Source of the DNA: CAVTWH01 sp963794685
GTDB taxonomy: Bacteria; Actinomycetota; Actinomycetes; Mycobacteriales; Micromonosporaceae
Direction of reading: 5' to 3'
Assembly (NCBI GenBank): GCA_963794685.1
Contig: CAWCFK010000004.1
Span: forward strand, 62,001 to 126,000
Length of the DNA: 64,000 nt
Part shown: positions 20,067-27,585 of the stretch, piece after piece
Position numbering within the stretch: the first letter of the stretch is position 1
Layout of the letters: each line of letters begins with the position of its first letter
The notes under the pieces: model-generated
Seen by the model: the letters and a program-made list of their open reading frames with translations, nothing else
What the model was told of the DNA's origin: nothing
Databases searched by the model: none
Translations under genes and position numbers: made by a program

Positions 20067-20384
20067 ATGAAGCTGAATCTGATGACGCGACCGTTGGCGC
20101 TGACTCCTGCCCAGGCTCTCGCGCCGAGCGCCGTGAACGCCCACGACCTTGCCGTGGGCCAGTCGGCTGTCTATCGCGCATGCATCTGGCGCGCCACTCA
20201 GGAGCAGTCCGTCCAGTCCATCCGTACCCGGGTAGCGGGTTCGCGGTCGGTCCTGCTGGTGCAGGCACCGCCCACGGATCACGGGACGAGTGGATTCGTT
20301 ACCCAGGCTTCCGGAATGGCCAAGGCCGCCCGTAAGGGTGGCAAGGCCAGCGGGATTCCACCTCGAACAGAGCGACAGGTCTAG
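20067..20384 (+). CDS. Leader ORF upstream of whiB7 (105 codons, possible regulatory uORF)
   Basis: Open frame of 105 codons beginning MKLNLMTRPLALTPAQALAP, with a strong ribosome binding site (aaggaggggg, 20049-20058) about 8 bases ahead of the ATG. The product is unrecognised; its C-terminus is basic (GMAKAARKGGKASG). Codon use is less GC3-biased than that of the neighbours. It lies inside the whiB7 leader, and its stop codon ends only 21 bases before the attenuator-like hairpin at 20406. In mycobacteria and Streptomyces whiB7 leaders contain a translated upstream ORF whose stalling by ribosome-targeting antibiotics relieves termination, so this ORF could serve that role, although it is much longer than known examples. 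It could also be an independent small gene. Confidence 0.5.
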   Translation: MKLNLMTRPLALTPAQALAPSAVNAHDLAVGQSAVYRACIWRATQEQSVQSIRTRVAGSRSVLLVQAPPTDHGTSGFVTQASGMAKAARKGGKASGIPPRTERQV

Positions 20385-20405
20385 CCAGACCGGCCACTCA
20401 CTTCG

Positions 20406-20440
20406 AGGCCGCGGAACCCGTACACCGGGATCCGCGGCCT
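20406..20440 (+). terminator. Attenuator-like hairpin in the whiB7 leader
   Basis: A perfect 10-base-pair stem (20406-20415 with 20431-20440), an A/A mismatch and a further 4 inner pairs around the loop tacac; the bases tattcgttgta follow directly, the most T-rich run nearby. It sits between the leader ORF (stop at 20384) and the whiB7 ATG (20523). This is the expected place for the conditional terminator of whiB7 leaders. Confidence 0.65.
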
Positions 20441-20522
20441 TATTCGTTGTATGGCACCAAACCTGGCAATGCGGAGGCGGGCGAGGCCTCCCAACGAGAG
20501 AAGAAAGTGAGGTGACCGGGCG

Positions 20523-20864
20523 ATGACTCTGGCGTTTGCCCCTGTCGACCTGAGTGCCGACCTGGGTACTGAGCTGGCGTGCCGCCGGTTCGACCCTGAC
20601 CTGTGGTTCTCCGACTCTCCAGCCGAACTCGAGCTGGCCAAGTCGCTGTGCACCGACTGCCCGGTCCGGGTGGAGTGCCTGGCTGGCGCGGTCGAGCGCG
20701 AGGAGCCGTGGGGTGTCTGGGGTGGCGAGATCTTCGAGCGGGGTGCCGTCGTGCCGCGGAAGCGGCCCCGGGGGCGTCCGCGTAAGGAGGACGTCGCGCT
20801 GGACCAGCTGCGGCGGGTCGAGGTCGCGGCCCGGGTCGCGGCCGACCTGAACGTGGCGGCGTGA
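20523..20864 (+). CDS. whiB7: Redox-sensitive transcriptional activator WhiB7
   Basis: Iron-sulfur regulator that works with the primary sigma factor to induce intrinsic antibiotic resistance genes after ribosome inhibition. It has 113 residues. The four cluster ligands are C20, C43, C46 and C52 (context SLCTDCPVRVEC), the family turn GVWGGE is at residues 64-69, and the WhiB7-specific AT-hook RPRGRPRK is at 81-88. A ribosome binding site (gtgaggtgacc) precedes the ATG. Position directly after uvrD2 and near an ABC1 kinase gene is the conserved actinobacterial location. Control is probably by autoactivation plus attenuation in the 500-base leader. Confidence 0.95.
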   Translation: MTLAFAPVDLSADLGTELACRRFDPDLWFSDSPAELELAKSLCTDCPVRVECLAGAVEREEPWGVWGGEIFERGAVVPRKRPRGRPRKEDVALDQLRRVEVAARVAADLNVAA

Positions 20865-20985
20865 GGACATGACCAGCATCCGTACCCCCAACGCCAGCCG
20901 AGAGCTGCGCCTACCGCAGCCGTCCCGGCCCATAGCAACTCCGAAGTCCTACCTGATCAACAACCCGAACTGGAGCAACACCGCC

Positions 20986-21132
20986 ATGAGCAACGGCATC
21001 CAACTCATCCACGAAGCACTGAGCCGCGCGCGAATGCGCCGGCCTCAGGAAAACACTTCTGAGGCTCCCCGCTCCGCCAGGCAGATCACCATCAGCGCCC
21101 GCCAGGAATCCAACCGCTGGCTCGGCTACTGA
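20986..21132 (+). CDS. Small conserved-type protein downstream of whiB7
   Basis: A 48-residue product starting MSNGIQLIHEALSRARMRRP. The first 17 residues resemble a family of very small actinobacterial proteins beginning MSN..xxHExLxRxRM, recalled without a known function. The frame is open further upstream to an ATG at 20869, only 5 bases after the whiB7 stop, which would add a Pro/Asn-rich extension (87 residues in all). The downstream ATG is preferred because the recognisable pattern starts there. It is probably co-transcribed with whiB7 and ends just before a strong terminator. Confidence 0.5.
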   Translation: MSNGIQLIHEALSRARMRRPQENTSEAPRSARQITISARQESNRWLGY

Positions 21133-21158
21133 CCCGATCTCCCGGCCCAACCAACACC

Positions 21159-21191
21159 AGGCGCCCGTCACCCACCCGGTGACGGGCGCCT
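21159..21191 (+). terminator. Terminator of the whiB7 transcription unit
   Basis: A perfect 14-base-pair stem (21159-21172 with 21178-21191) around a 5-base loop, 27 bases after the small-protein stop. Confidence 0.8.
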
Positions 21192-21324
21192 GCCCGTGAG
21201 CCGCCCAATGCCGCGAAGCGGCGAGCCCAGACCGCAAACCCAACACCGCACCGACAACAAGCCCGAGAACCTTCGTAGCCCGGTACTCGCGAAGCCGTCC
21301 GCAACCAACCTCGGCCGCAACAGC

Positions 21325-21402
21325 AGGCAGGGATGGGCGGGGGTGCCCACGCAGGGATCAAGCCTGACCGCCCGGAGTGGGCACCCCCGCCCATCCCTGC
21401 CT
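21325..21402. repeat. 26-bp perfect inverted repeat followed by an AAAG microsatellite
   Basis: Arms 21325-21350 and 21377-21402 are perfect reverse complements around a 26-base spacer, giving an unusually long stable hairpin. A tract of about five AAAG units follows at 21411-21431. The hairpin lies in the convergent interval between the whiB7 unit and the reverse-strand ABC1 kinase gene (end 21436), so it may end kinase transcription. The whiB7 unit already has its own terminator. Confidence 0.8.
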
Positions 21403-21435
21403 AGCCAGGCCAAAGAAAGAAAGAAAGAAAAGAGA

Positions 21436-22793
21436 TCAAGACCCAAGAGCAGCAGAAGCAGCAAACCCAGGCAGCCACTTCTCCACCACAGACCGATACC
21501 CCGCCCGAGCCTCCAACTGACACAGCACCCCGATCGACCCCAACGTCACCCGGTGGATCAGCAGGTACGAAGGCGGCAGATTCAGATGCTTGCCAAGCTG
21601 GAAGGCAGGGCTGCGCGGATTGGCCAGCCGGGCCGCCTCGGCGCGCAGCCAGGCCCGGGTGAACTGGAACTCCGGTTCGGCGATCGGGTCGAGCATCGGC
21701 CGCACGTACCTGAGCACCTCGTCGGCGTCGATGTCCACGTCGCCCGGGACGAATCCCTCCTCGCGCAGCCCCGCGAGCACCCCGTGGGCGTCGCCGGCCA
21801 GGGCGAGCCGGGTGAGTCGGCCGATCGGCTCCGGGTGTCCGTCGGGGAGCCGGGCGACCGCGCCGAAGTCGATCACGCCGAGCCGGCCGTCCGGCAGGAT
21901 CCGAAAGTTTCCGGGGTGCGGGTCGGCGTGCAGCAGGCCGGCCCGGGCGGGCGCGGAGAAGTGCAGGGTGGCCATCAGCAGCCCGGCGCGGTCGCGCTGC
22001 TCGGCGTCGCCCGCGCTGATGATCCGGGACAGCGGGGTGCCCTCCAGCCACTCGGTGACCAGTACCCGGGGGGAGGCGTGCACAACGTCGGGTACGCAGA
22101 TCTCCGCGTCGCCGGCGAACGCGGCCGCGAAGGTGCGCTGCGAGGTGGCTTCGAGCTCGTAGTCGAGTTCCTCGGTGATCCGCGCCCGCAACTCGGCGAT
22201 CAGCGGCTTCACATCCAGGCCGGGCTGGAGGATCTTGAAGAAGTTGGCGAGTCGGCCGAGTTGGGTGAGGTCGGAGAGGAGCGCCGGACCCGCCCCCGGA
22301 TACTGGATCTTGACGGCGACCGGGATTCCGGTGTCACCGCGCCGCCAGATCGCCTTGTGTACCTGCCCGATACTGGCGGCGGCGGCCGGGGCGTCGTCGA
22401 ACTCCACGAACCGGTCTCGCGCCAGTCCGCGCCCAACTGCTCGGCCAGCACCTTGTGCACGCTGGCCACCGGCAGCGGCGGAGCGGCCTCCTGGAGCTTG
22501 GTGAGCGCCTGCCGGTAGGGCCCGGCCAGCTCCTCGGGCAGCGCCGCCTCGAACACCGACAGGGCCTGGCCGAACTTCATCGCCCCGCCCTTGAGCTGCC
22601 CCAGGACGCTGAACAGGTGTTCGGCCGTGCGCTGCTGCACCTCGGCGGAGATGACCTCGCTGGCCATCCCGGTGACCTTCTTGCCCAGCCCGAGTGCGGC
22701 CCGCCCGGCGAAGCCCAACGGCAGCGAGGCGAGCTTCGCGGTGCGGGAGACTGCCCTGCGGGGTATGTCGGTCACCCGATCATTGAACCTCAT
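21436..22793 (-). CDS. ABC1/AarF/UbiB-family atypical kinase (one frameshift)
   Basis: UbiB-like protein kinase-fold ATPase of about 452 residues. Family hallmarks are GGAMKFGQALSVFEAALPEE (the KxGQ motif), AAAASIGQVHKAIW (the alanine-rich loop that replaces the P-loop), VAVKIQYPG, HADPHPGNFRILPDG and VIDFGAVARL (the DFG equivalent). Members support quinone or isoprenoid lipid metabolism in other organisms, but the actinobacterial substrate is unknown. The frame changes near 22412, between LGADWRE and VEFDDAPAA. It starts at 22793 in a four-base overlap with the upstream ThiF-like gene, so they are coupled. The recalled M. tuberculosis counterpart is Rv3197, next to whiB7. Confidence 0.85.
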
Positions 22794-23864
22794 CCGTCGC
22801 GCTGGTGTTGCCGTCTAACCAGGCGCACGCAGTCACAGCGGGGATGCGGGGACCAACTGCGGCGGCGGGAGCGGCCCGGTTCGCTGATCTCCACGGTCGC
22901 CCCGACCGTCTCCGGGCGGCGACCGTCGATCCAGCACAGCACCTGGTGGGCGGCGAACGCGGCGGCTGCCAGCGCGGTGGTGGCGGTGCAGGTCAGCGGC
23001 TCATCCGGCCCGGTGGCCAGCTGCGCGGCCAACCGGGGCCAGGCCGCGTCCCGATCGGTCCGGTGCAGGTCGAGGCAGCGCAGACAGGGCGAACCCGACG
23101 GGGGTACGAGCGGCCCGGTCACCACCACCGCGTCGCGCACGTCGATGCTGAGTACCGGGACCTGCAGCCGGGCGGCGGCCAGTGCCGCGAGCCGGGCCGG
23201 TTGGACCTGGCCGGCCTGCACGAGGAAGGTGGCCGCGGCTCGACGCCCAGCGTGCCGCCCCGGGTGCCGGGTGCTGCCCGCGCCACCGCATCGGCGGCGG
23301 CCGCCATCCGGGACCGGCCGCTGTCGGCCGGGGTGAATCCGCCCACCGCCGTGTCCGCGGGCGTGGCCCGGCCCGGGAGCGACCGGGACGGCCTGCCCGA
23401 CGCCGGCAGCCGACCAGGGTGGACGCGATCGGGGAGACGAGTCGGCTCCAGCCCGCGCAGCAGCACCCGGGCGGCCGCCCGGCGGCGTAGCGCCTGGGCC
23501 GGGGTGGGGCCGTCGGCGCCGGGTCGCCGCGTTGCAGGGCCAGGCCGGCGACCTCGCCGTCGAGGTGGCGGCGGAGCTGCTCGGGCAGGCGGGCGGGCAG
23601 CAGGGTGTGCGCGCCGACCACCAGACCGGCCCGGCCCAGGCTGGCCAGCAGCTCGGTACCGGCCTGGTGTGGGATGCCCAGTCGGGCGGCTTCCCGCAGT
23701 ACCCGCTCTTCGCTGCGGGAGCCGTCGAGCAGGGGGAGCAACTGGGCGAGTTCGGGCACCGCGAGCTCCAGCACCACGGCCCGCGCGGGATCGGTGCCGA
23801 GCTGGAGGTGGTGCGCGTCGCGCCACAATGGGCGCAGTCCGGGCAGCAGGGTGGGGCAGCTCAT
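22790..23864 (-). CDS. ThiF-like / TOMM precursor leader peptide-binding protein (several frameshifts)
   Basis: About 358 residues, starting MSCPTLLPGLRPLWRDAHHL. The N-terminal region (LLDGSRSEERVLREAARLG) resembles the leader-binding winged-helix domain of thiazole/oxazole-modifying (TOMM) cyclodehydratase partners. The C-terminal half has the family zinc signature SPCLRCLDLHRTDRDAAWP and ends with HPRCDC. The recalled M. tuberculosis counterpart is Rv3196. The frame changes about four times (near 23530, 23470, 23380 and 23235), yet recognisable sequence continues across all of them, so it is treated as one gene with unreliable bases; a true pseudogene cannot be excluded. It overlaps and precedes the ABC1 kinase gene. 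No YcaO gene or obvious precursor peptide was found nearby. Confidence 0.72.
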
Positions 23865-23905
23865 GGGTCAGCAGAATGTCACGCTCCGACGGCAGAGCGT
23901 CGTGC

Positions 23906-23968
23906 GTTATCCACAGGCACAGGGCGCATCCACTGGGTTGTCCACAGGGAAACGCCGAGTTATCCACA
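23906..23968. promoter_or_regulatory. Cluster of three DnaA boxes
   Basis: Two perfect TTATCCACA sites (23906-23914 and 23960-23968) and one TTGTCCACA site between them (about 23937-23946) lie in the same orientation within 63 bases, just upstream of the ThiF-like/ABC1 operon start (23864). TTATCCACA and TTGTCCACA are the E. coli and high-GC consensus DnaA boxes. No dnaA, dnaN or gyrB gene is near, so this is not oriC; it could titrate DnaA or link the operon to replication. Confidence 0.7.
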
Positions 23969-23983
23969 GGGCGGCGTGATTTC

Positions 23984-23999
23984 TGTCGGCTAGCCGACA
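23984..23999. promoter_or_regulatory. Perfect 16-bp palindrome (TGTCGGCTAGCCGACA)
   Basis: A perfect dyad with no spacer, 16 bases after the last DnaA box and before the DUF5679 terminator. The form suits a dimeric repressor site for the ThiF-like operon (minus strand), but the binding protein is unknown. Confidence 0.5.
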
Positions 24000-24032
24000 C
24001 TACGCGCGGTACGTCCTTGTGCGACTCGTGAC

Positions 24033-24068
24033 GCGCGCCCGCTCCCCAGCATCGGGGAGCGGGCGCGC
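24033..24068 (-). terminator. Terminator of the DUF5679 gene
   Basis: A perfect 15-base-pair stem (24033-24047 with 24054-24068) around a 6-base loop, immediately downstream of the reverse-strand DUF5679 stop at 24073. Confidence 0.8.
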
Positions 24069-24072
24069 AAGA

Positions 24073-24261
24073 TCAGGAAGAGGTCTCGCCGGGCTGTGCC
24101 TTGCCGAGGATCCGGTTCATGGTGGTACCGCAGACCGGGCACTTGCCTTTGGCCATCCTCATCCCGGTCTTGGAGATCTCCACATGACCATCGAAGTCAC
24201 GTTTCTCCTTGCACTTGACGCAGTAGCCGTTGTACGTCTGCGTCTGGGCCTGCTCGGCCAC
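24073..24261 (-). CDS. DUF5679 small zinc-ribbon protein
   Basis: A 62-residue protein from a GTG with a good ribosome binding site (ggaggtcatc read on the minus strand). Two CxxC knuckles, YCVKCKEKRDF and GKCPVCGTTMNRIL, form a treble-clef-like zinc ribbon, and the sequence between (GHVEISKTGMRMAKG) fits DUF5679. The family is widespread in actinobacteria and has no assigned function; the ribbon suggests nucleic acid or protein binding. It is a single-gene unit with its own terminator. Confidence 0.85.
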   Translation of the reverse strand: MAEQAQTQTYNGYCVKCKEKRDFDGHVEISKTGMRMAKGKCPVCGTTMNRILGKAQPGETSS

Positions 24262-24561
24262 GATGACCTCCTGCGTTCACTCTCCTACCGGGCCCGCGGA
24301 CGACGCGGCGGCCGGTACCTCGCTGTCGAGTCTGCCCGTGGCACGGGCCGGACAGCAGGTGTTTGCTCAGGACACGCCGGGCGAATGCCTTGGAACCGGC
24401 ATGTTAGCCGCGGATTGCCGAAGGAATTTACCCGGCTTTTGGAATGAACAGGTGCCAAAACCGCAGCGTGACCAAGTTGAGTCTTGCGGAGGGGTGGCAG
24501 GGGTTGGCTACCTTGCCAGCGTGAGCGGTTTCCCCCCGGCTCACCGGGCCCCCCGGCTGCA
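24262..24561. other. Intergenic region between DUF5679 and the YgjP-like gene
   Basis: About 300 bases between divergent genes. The DUF5679 ribosome binding site is at the left end. A possible promoter toward the plus-strand peptidase is TTGCGG near 24484 and TACCTT about 19 bases later, a weak match. The stretch is less GC-rich than its surroundings near 24400-24470 (gaatttacc, cttttggaatgaac). No convincing gene or RNA was seen. Confidence 0.4.
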
Positions 24562-24564
24562 GTG

Positions 24565-25104
24565 ATGAAGCTGCCCCCCGCCCGGAAGCCACAGGTCGAA
24601 GTGCGACGCAGCCAGCGCCGCCGTCGGACAGTGTCCGCCTACCGTGACGGGGCCCGGGTCGTAGTGCTCATTCCGGACCAGTTCTCCCGCGCCGAGGAGC
24701 GCGAGTGGGTCGACCGGATGCTGCAGCGGCTGGACGCCCGCGAGGCGCGCGCCCGCCGTACCGACGCCGAGCTCACCGCCCGCGCCCAGCGGCTGCTCCA
24801 GCGGTACCTGCCGGAGCTAGCCCGCCCGCGCGCTGCCGATCAGCCTGCGTTGGGTGGACAACCAGAACGGCAGATGGGGCTCCTGCACGCCCGCCGACCG
24901 TACCATCCGGATCTCCGACCGGATCATGGACATGCCCGACTGGGTGATCGACTACGTGCTCCTGCACGAGCTGGTACACCTGCTGGTCCCCAGCCACAAC
25001 GCCCGGTTCTGGGCACCGTCGGGCGGTACCCGAAGGCCGAGCGCGCCCGCGGCTACCTGGAGGGGGTCGCGGCAATGTCCGGACAGGCGGTCCACGAGGA
25101 TTGA
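24565..25104 (+). CDS. YgjP/SprT-like M48-type metallopeptidase (two frameshifts)
   Basis: Predicted zinc metalloprotease of about 180 residues, starting MKLPPARKPQVEVRRSQRRR. The WGSCTPADRTIRIS segment precedes the catalytic motif LLHELVHLLVPSHNARFW, that is HExxH with the downstream HxxxFW typical of the YgjP (DUF45) family. The frame changes near 24838 (before LRWVDNQNGRWGSC) and again near 25020 (after ARFW), where the end YPKAERARGYLEGVAAMSG returns to the first frame. Both halves are conserved, so base errors are more likely than decay. The next gene starts 4 bases after the stop. The function of this family in bacteria is unknown. Confidence 0.8.
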   Translation: MKLPPARKPQVEVRRSQRRRRTVSAYRDGARVVVLIPDQFSRAEEREWVDRMLQRLDAREARARRTDAELTARAQRLLQRYLPELARPRAADQPALGGQPERQMGLLHARRPYHPDLRPDHGHARLGDRLRAPARAGTPAGPQPQRPVLGTVGRYPKAERARGYLEGVAAMSGQAVHED

Positions 25105-25107
25105 CCG

Positions 25108-25714
25108 GTGCCCCGTCGCCTGGTCGTCGCCCTGCTGAGCCCACCCCGCTGGACCCCACCCGGCCTGGACCCGCAGCGCTGGCGGCACGCCCTCGCCGAG
25201 GACCTCGCTGACCTGCTGGTCAGCATGGAGCAGGCCGATCCGGCGCTGGCCGTGGCCCCCGCCGACCGGGCGCTCGCCGACGCCGTGCGCTGGCCCACCA
25301 TGCCCGTCTACGAACTCGCGCCGCCGACCGTGCCGGCGGTGCTCGCGGCAGCCGCCGCCGACGGGTACGAGCAGGTCGCGGTGATCGCCGGGGACGCGCC
25401 GGACATCCCCGGGCTGATCCTGGCCAAGCTGCTGCGCCCGCTGACCACCCGGCCGGTCGCCGCTGCCCCGAACGACGGCCGGCGTGGGGCTGCTCGGCCT
25501 CGCCGCCCAGCTCCCGGCCGTCGACTGGCTACCCCAGGCGACTCTGGACGAGCTGACCATCCCGAGCCTGCTGGCAGCCGCGCCACAGGGCGGCCTGGTG
25601 GCCCGTACCGCCGGCTGGCACCGGCTCACCGACGCGGCGCAACTGGCCCACCTCGACCCGGCCCTGGAGGGCTGGGAAGCCACCCGCGCCCTGCTCACCA
25701 CCGGCACCCGCTGA
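25108..25714 (+). CDS. Hypothetical protein with nucleotidyltransferase-like (DUF2064-type) features
   Basis: About 202 residues from a GTG at 25108, following the YgjP-like gene by 4 bases. The pattern EQVAVIAGDAPDIPGLILAKLL, followed by VAAAPNDG and GLLGLAAQLP, recalls the GT-A-type nucleotide/sugar-transferase fold of the DUF2064/TIGR04282 group (family GSDAPDLP and GYYLLGL), but the similarity is partial and no catalytic assignment is made. The frame changes near 25484. The C-terminus ends WEATRALLTTGTR. It is convergent with the Zincin_2 gene. Confidence 0.6.
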
Positions 25715-25748
25715 CCCACCGCCCCACAGCGAGCGCTCTAGCATGCCG

Positions 25749-25939
25749 GCAGAACGCGTGTGCGAACACCTCAGCGCGTCCGGCGGAACGAACGGGCGCG
25801 GCCGCCGGCCTGAGACACCGCCGCCCCGCCACGACGGCGGACGGGGCGGCGGTCAGCCGGCCAGCGCCAGCGCGGCTACCTCAGCGCATCCTGCGGAACG
25901 CGTGCGTCGACGCCTACCGCGGCCGGCAGAACGCGTGCG
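25749..25939. repeat. Short dispersed repeats (core GCRGAACGCGTGYG)
   Basis: Three copies of a 14-base core (25749-25762, 25893-25906, 25926-25939) and a longer imperfect direct repeat of 24 bases (25767-25790 and 25877-25900, about 20 of 24 identical). All lie in the convergent interval between two gene ends and contain the palindrome ACGCGT. They resemble an intergenic repeat family; no protein is encoded. Confidence 0.55.
25818..25852. terminator. Convergent-gene hairpin terminator
   Basis: A perfect 10-base-pair stem (25818-25827 with 25843-25852) between two convergent genes, in the middle of the short-repeat region. Confidence 0.55.
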
Positions 25940-25958
25940 GGGATGCCTCAGCAGGTCG

Positions 25959-27443
25959 TCAGGCCTGAGTGGATGGGCCGCGCGGCTCGTCGCCGTCGCC
26001 CTCGTCTTCGGAGCCGTCAGAGTCGTTCGGATTGCGCGGGCCGGTCCTCGGTCGGGTGCCTCGCCGGTGGCCGCGGACGGGTCGGAGTCCGTCGGGGTGG
26101 TCAGCGACTCGGCGGCGCTGGCCAGGAAGTCCTCGACCGAGCCGAGGTCGAGCTGGGCGCGGGCGAAGGCGTCCGGGTCGGCGATCTCGTCGCCGCTGGG
26201 TAGCAGGTCCGGGTGGCCCCAGACGGAGTCCCGGCCGGAGATCCCCCGGTGCTCCTCCAGCGCCGCCCACAGCACGGTGGCCTCCCGCAGCCGGCGTGGC
26301 CGCAGCTCCAGGCCGACCAGCGCGGCAAAGGTCTGCTCGGCCGGACCACCGGCGGCCCGCCGACGGCGGAACATCTCGGCCAGCTTGTCCGCGTTGGGCA
26401 GCCGGCCGGCGGCGGCCGCGTCGACGACGTGGCAGACCCAGCCCTCGACCAGGGCGAGTACGGTCTCCAGCCGGGCCAGGGCGGCCCGCTGCGCGGGGGT
26501 GTCCTCGGGGGTGAAGATGCCCTCCATGGAGAGCTCCTGCATCGACTCGGGGTTGCCCGGGTCGATCCGGCCCATCGCCTCCTCGACCGCCTCCCGGTCC
26601 ACCCGGATGCCGGCGGCGTAGGTCTCCACGGCGTTGAGCACGTGTCCGCGCAGCCACGGGACGTGCCCGAAGAGGCGCTGGTGGGCGGCCTCCCGGAGGG
26701 CGACGTAGAGGTGCAGCTCCTCGGCCTCGATGTCCAGGCCGGTGCCGTAGGTCGTCGATGTTGGCGGGGATCAGCGCGGCGGTGCCGGCCGGGCCGAGCG
26801 GCAGCCCGATGTCACCGGCCGAGAGCACCTCGGCGGCGAGCGAACCGAGTGCCTGGCCGAGCTGCCCGCCGAAGAGGGCGCCACCGAGCGTGTTCACCAT
26901 CGACTGCATCGGGCCGAGCTGGGAGCGCATCTCCTCGGGTACCAGATCGCTCATGGCGGCCACCATCCGGCCGGCGACCGGGTCACACAGCTTGCGCCAG
27001 ACCGGCAGGGTGGCGGCCACCCAGCGGCCCCGGCTCCACGCCTCGATGCCGGTGATCCCGGACGGCAGCGCGCTGACCGGGTCCAGCCACAGGTCGGCCA
27101 GGCGCAGTGCCTCCTGGACGTTGCTGTGCTCGACGTCGGTGACCCGGGGGTCGCCCGGTGGGCGTTCGGCCTCGTCGTCGGCGGCCGCCGCGAGCTCCGC
27201 GGCGGGGGGCTCCAACCCGGGCACGCTGAAGCCGATTCCGGTGCCGGGAGCGACTCCGGCCGGGCCGGTTCCGGTCAGGCTGGTCATCGCGACCTGCCGG
27301 GCGAGGTCCCAGTTCACCGGGCCGCCGTCACCCCCACCGGAGAACAGCTGCTGGAGCTGTCCCAGGAACTGCTGCATCTGCGCGGGGTCGTTGGGGTCAG
27401 GCATCCCGCCGGGCATCGCAAAGCCAAATGGCACGTCAGGCAC
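25959..27443 (-). CDS. Zincin_2-type zinc-dependent metalloprotease family protein (two frameshifts)
   Basis: About 495 residues from a GTG at 27443 (VPDVPFGFAMPGGMPDPND), an actinobacterial family sometimes named coenzyme F420 biosynthesis-associated. The N-terminus is Gly/Met/Pro-rich (PAQMQQFLGQLQQLFSGGG). The core has RGRWVAATLPVWRKLCDPVA and GGQLGQALGSLAAEVLSAGDIG. The protease helix reads LREAAHQRLFGHVPWL, an altered HExxH in which Arg replaces the first His, as I recall for this family. The C-terminal half (SMEGIFTPEDTPAQRAALARLE) leads to an acidic tail (DSDGSEDEGDGDE). The frame changes near 26750 and 26045. The recalled M. tuberculosis counterpart is Rv3195. It is divergent from the PDZ-protease gene. 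Confidence 0.78.
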   Translation of the reverse strand: MPDVPFGFAMPGGMPDPNDPAQMQQFLGQLQQLFSGGGDGGPVNWDLARQVAMTSLTGTGPAGVAPGTGIGFSVPGLEPPAAELAAAADDEAERPPGDPRVTDVEHSNVQEALRLADLWLDPVSALPSGITGIEAWSRGRWVAATLPVWRKLCDPVAGRMVAAMSDLVPEEMRSQLGPMQSMVNTLGGALFGGQLGQALGSLAAEVLSAGDIGLPLGPAGTAALIPANIDDLRHRPGHRGRGAAPLRRPPGGRPPAPLRARPVAARTRAQRRGDLRRRHPGGPGGGRGGDGPDRPGQPRVDAGALHGGHLHPRGHPRAAGRPGPAGDRTRPGRGLGLPRRRRGRRRPAAQRGQAGRDVPPSAGRRWSGRADLCRAGRPGAAATPAAGGHRAVGGAGGAPGDLRPGLRLGPPGPATQRRRDRRPGRLRPRPARPRLGRGLPGQRRRVADHPDGLRPVRGHRRGTRPRTGPRNPNDSDGSEDEGDGDEPRGPSTQA

Positions 27444-27585
27444 GTAGTCAACGGTACGTGACCGGCAGGCGGAACGCCCGTGCCGTACGTTCGCCCAGGG
27501 GAGAAACCCGGGGACACCCGCAGGGGTTAATAGCACCCAGAGGGCGTACAGCGAACTCCCGGGCATGGTCGGTAGGCTTCGCCGA

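Noticed and set aside
20869..20985. N-terminal extension of the small protein downstream of whiB7
   Set aside because: The extension is low complexity and has no family pattern. The recognisable part starts at 20986, although the longer form cannot be excluded.
21411..21431. AAAG tract considered as a terminator tail
   Set aside because: It is purine-rich on the plus strand. On the minus strand the pyrimidine tract precedes the hairpin instead of following it, so it fits neither orientation as a T tail.
23906..23968. DnaA-box cluster considered as the chromosomal origin
   Set aside because: Only three boxes, and dnaA, dnaN, recF and gyrB are absent from the window; the AT-rich unwinding region is also missing.
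24262..24561. Possible small gene or riboswitch in the intergenic interval
   Set aside because: No frame with coding character and no known riboswitch core was recognised; only weak promoter-like elements are present.
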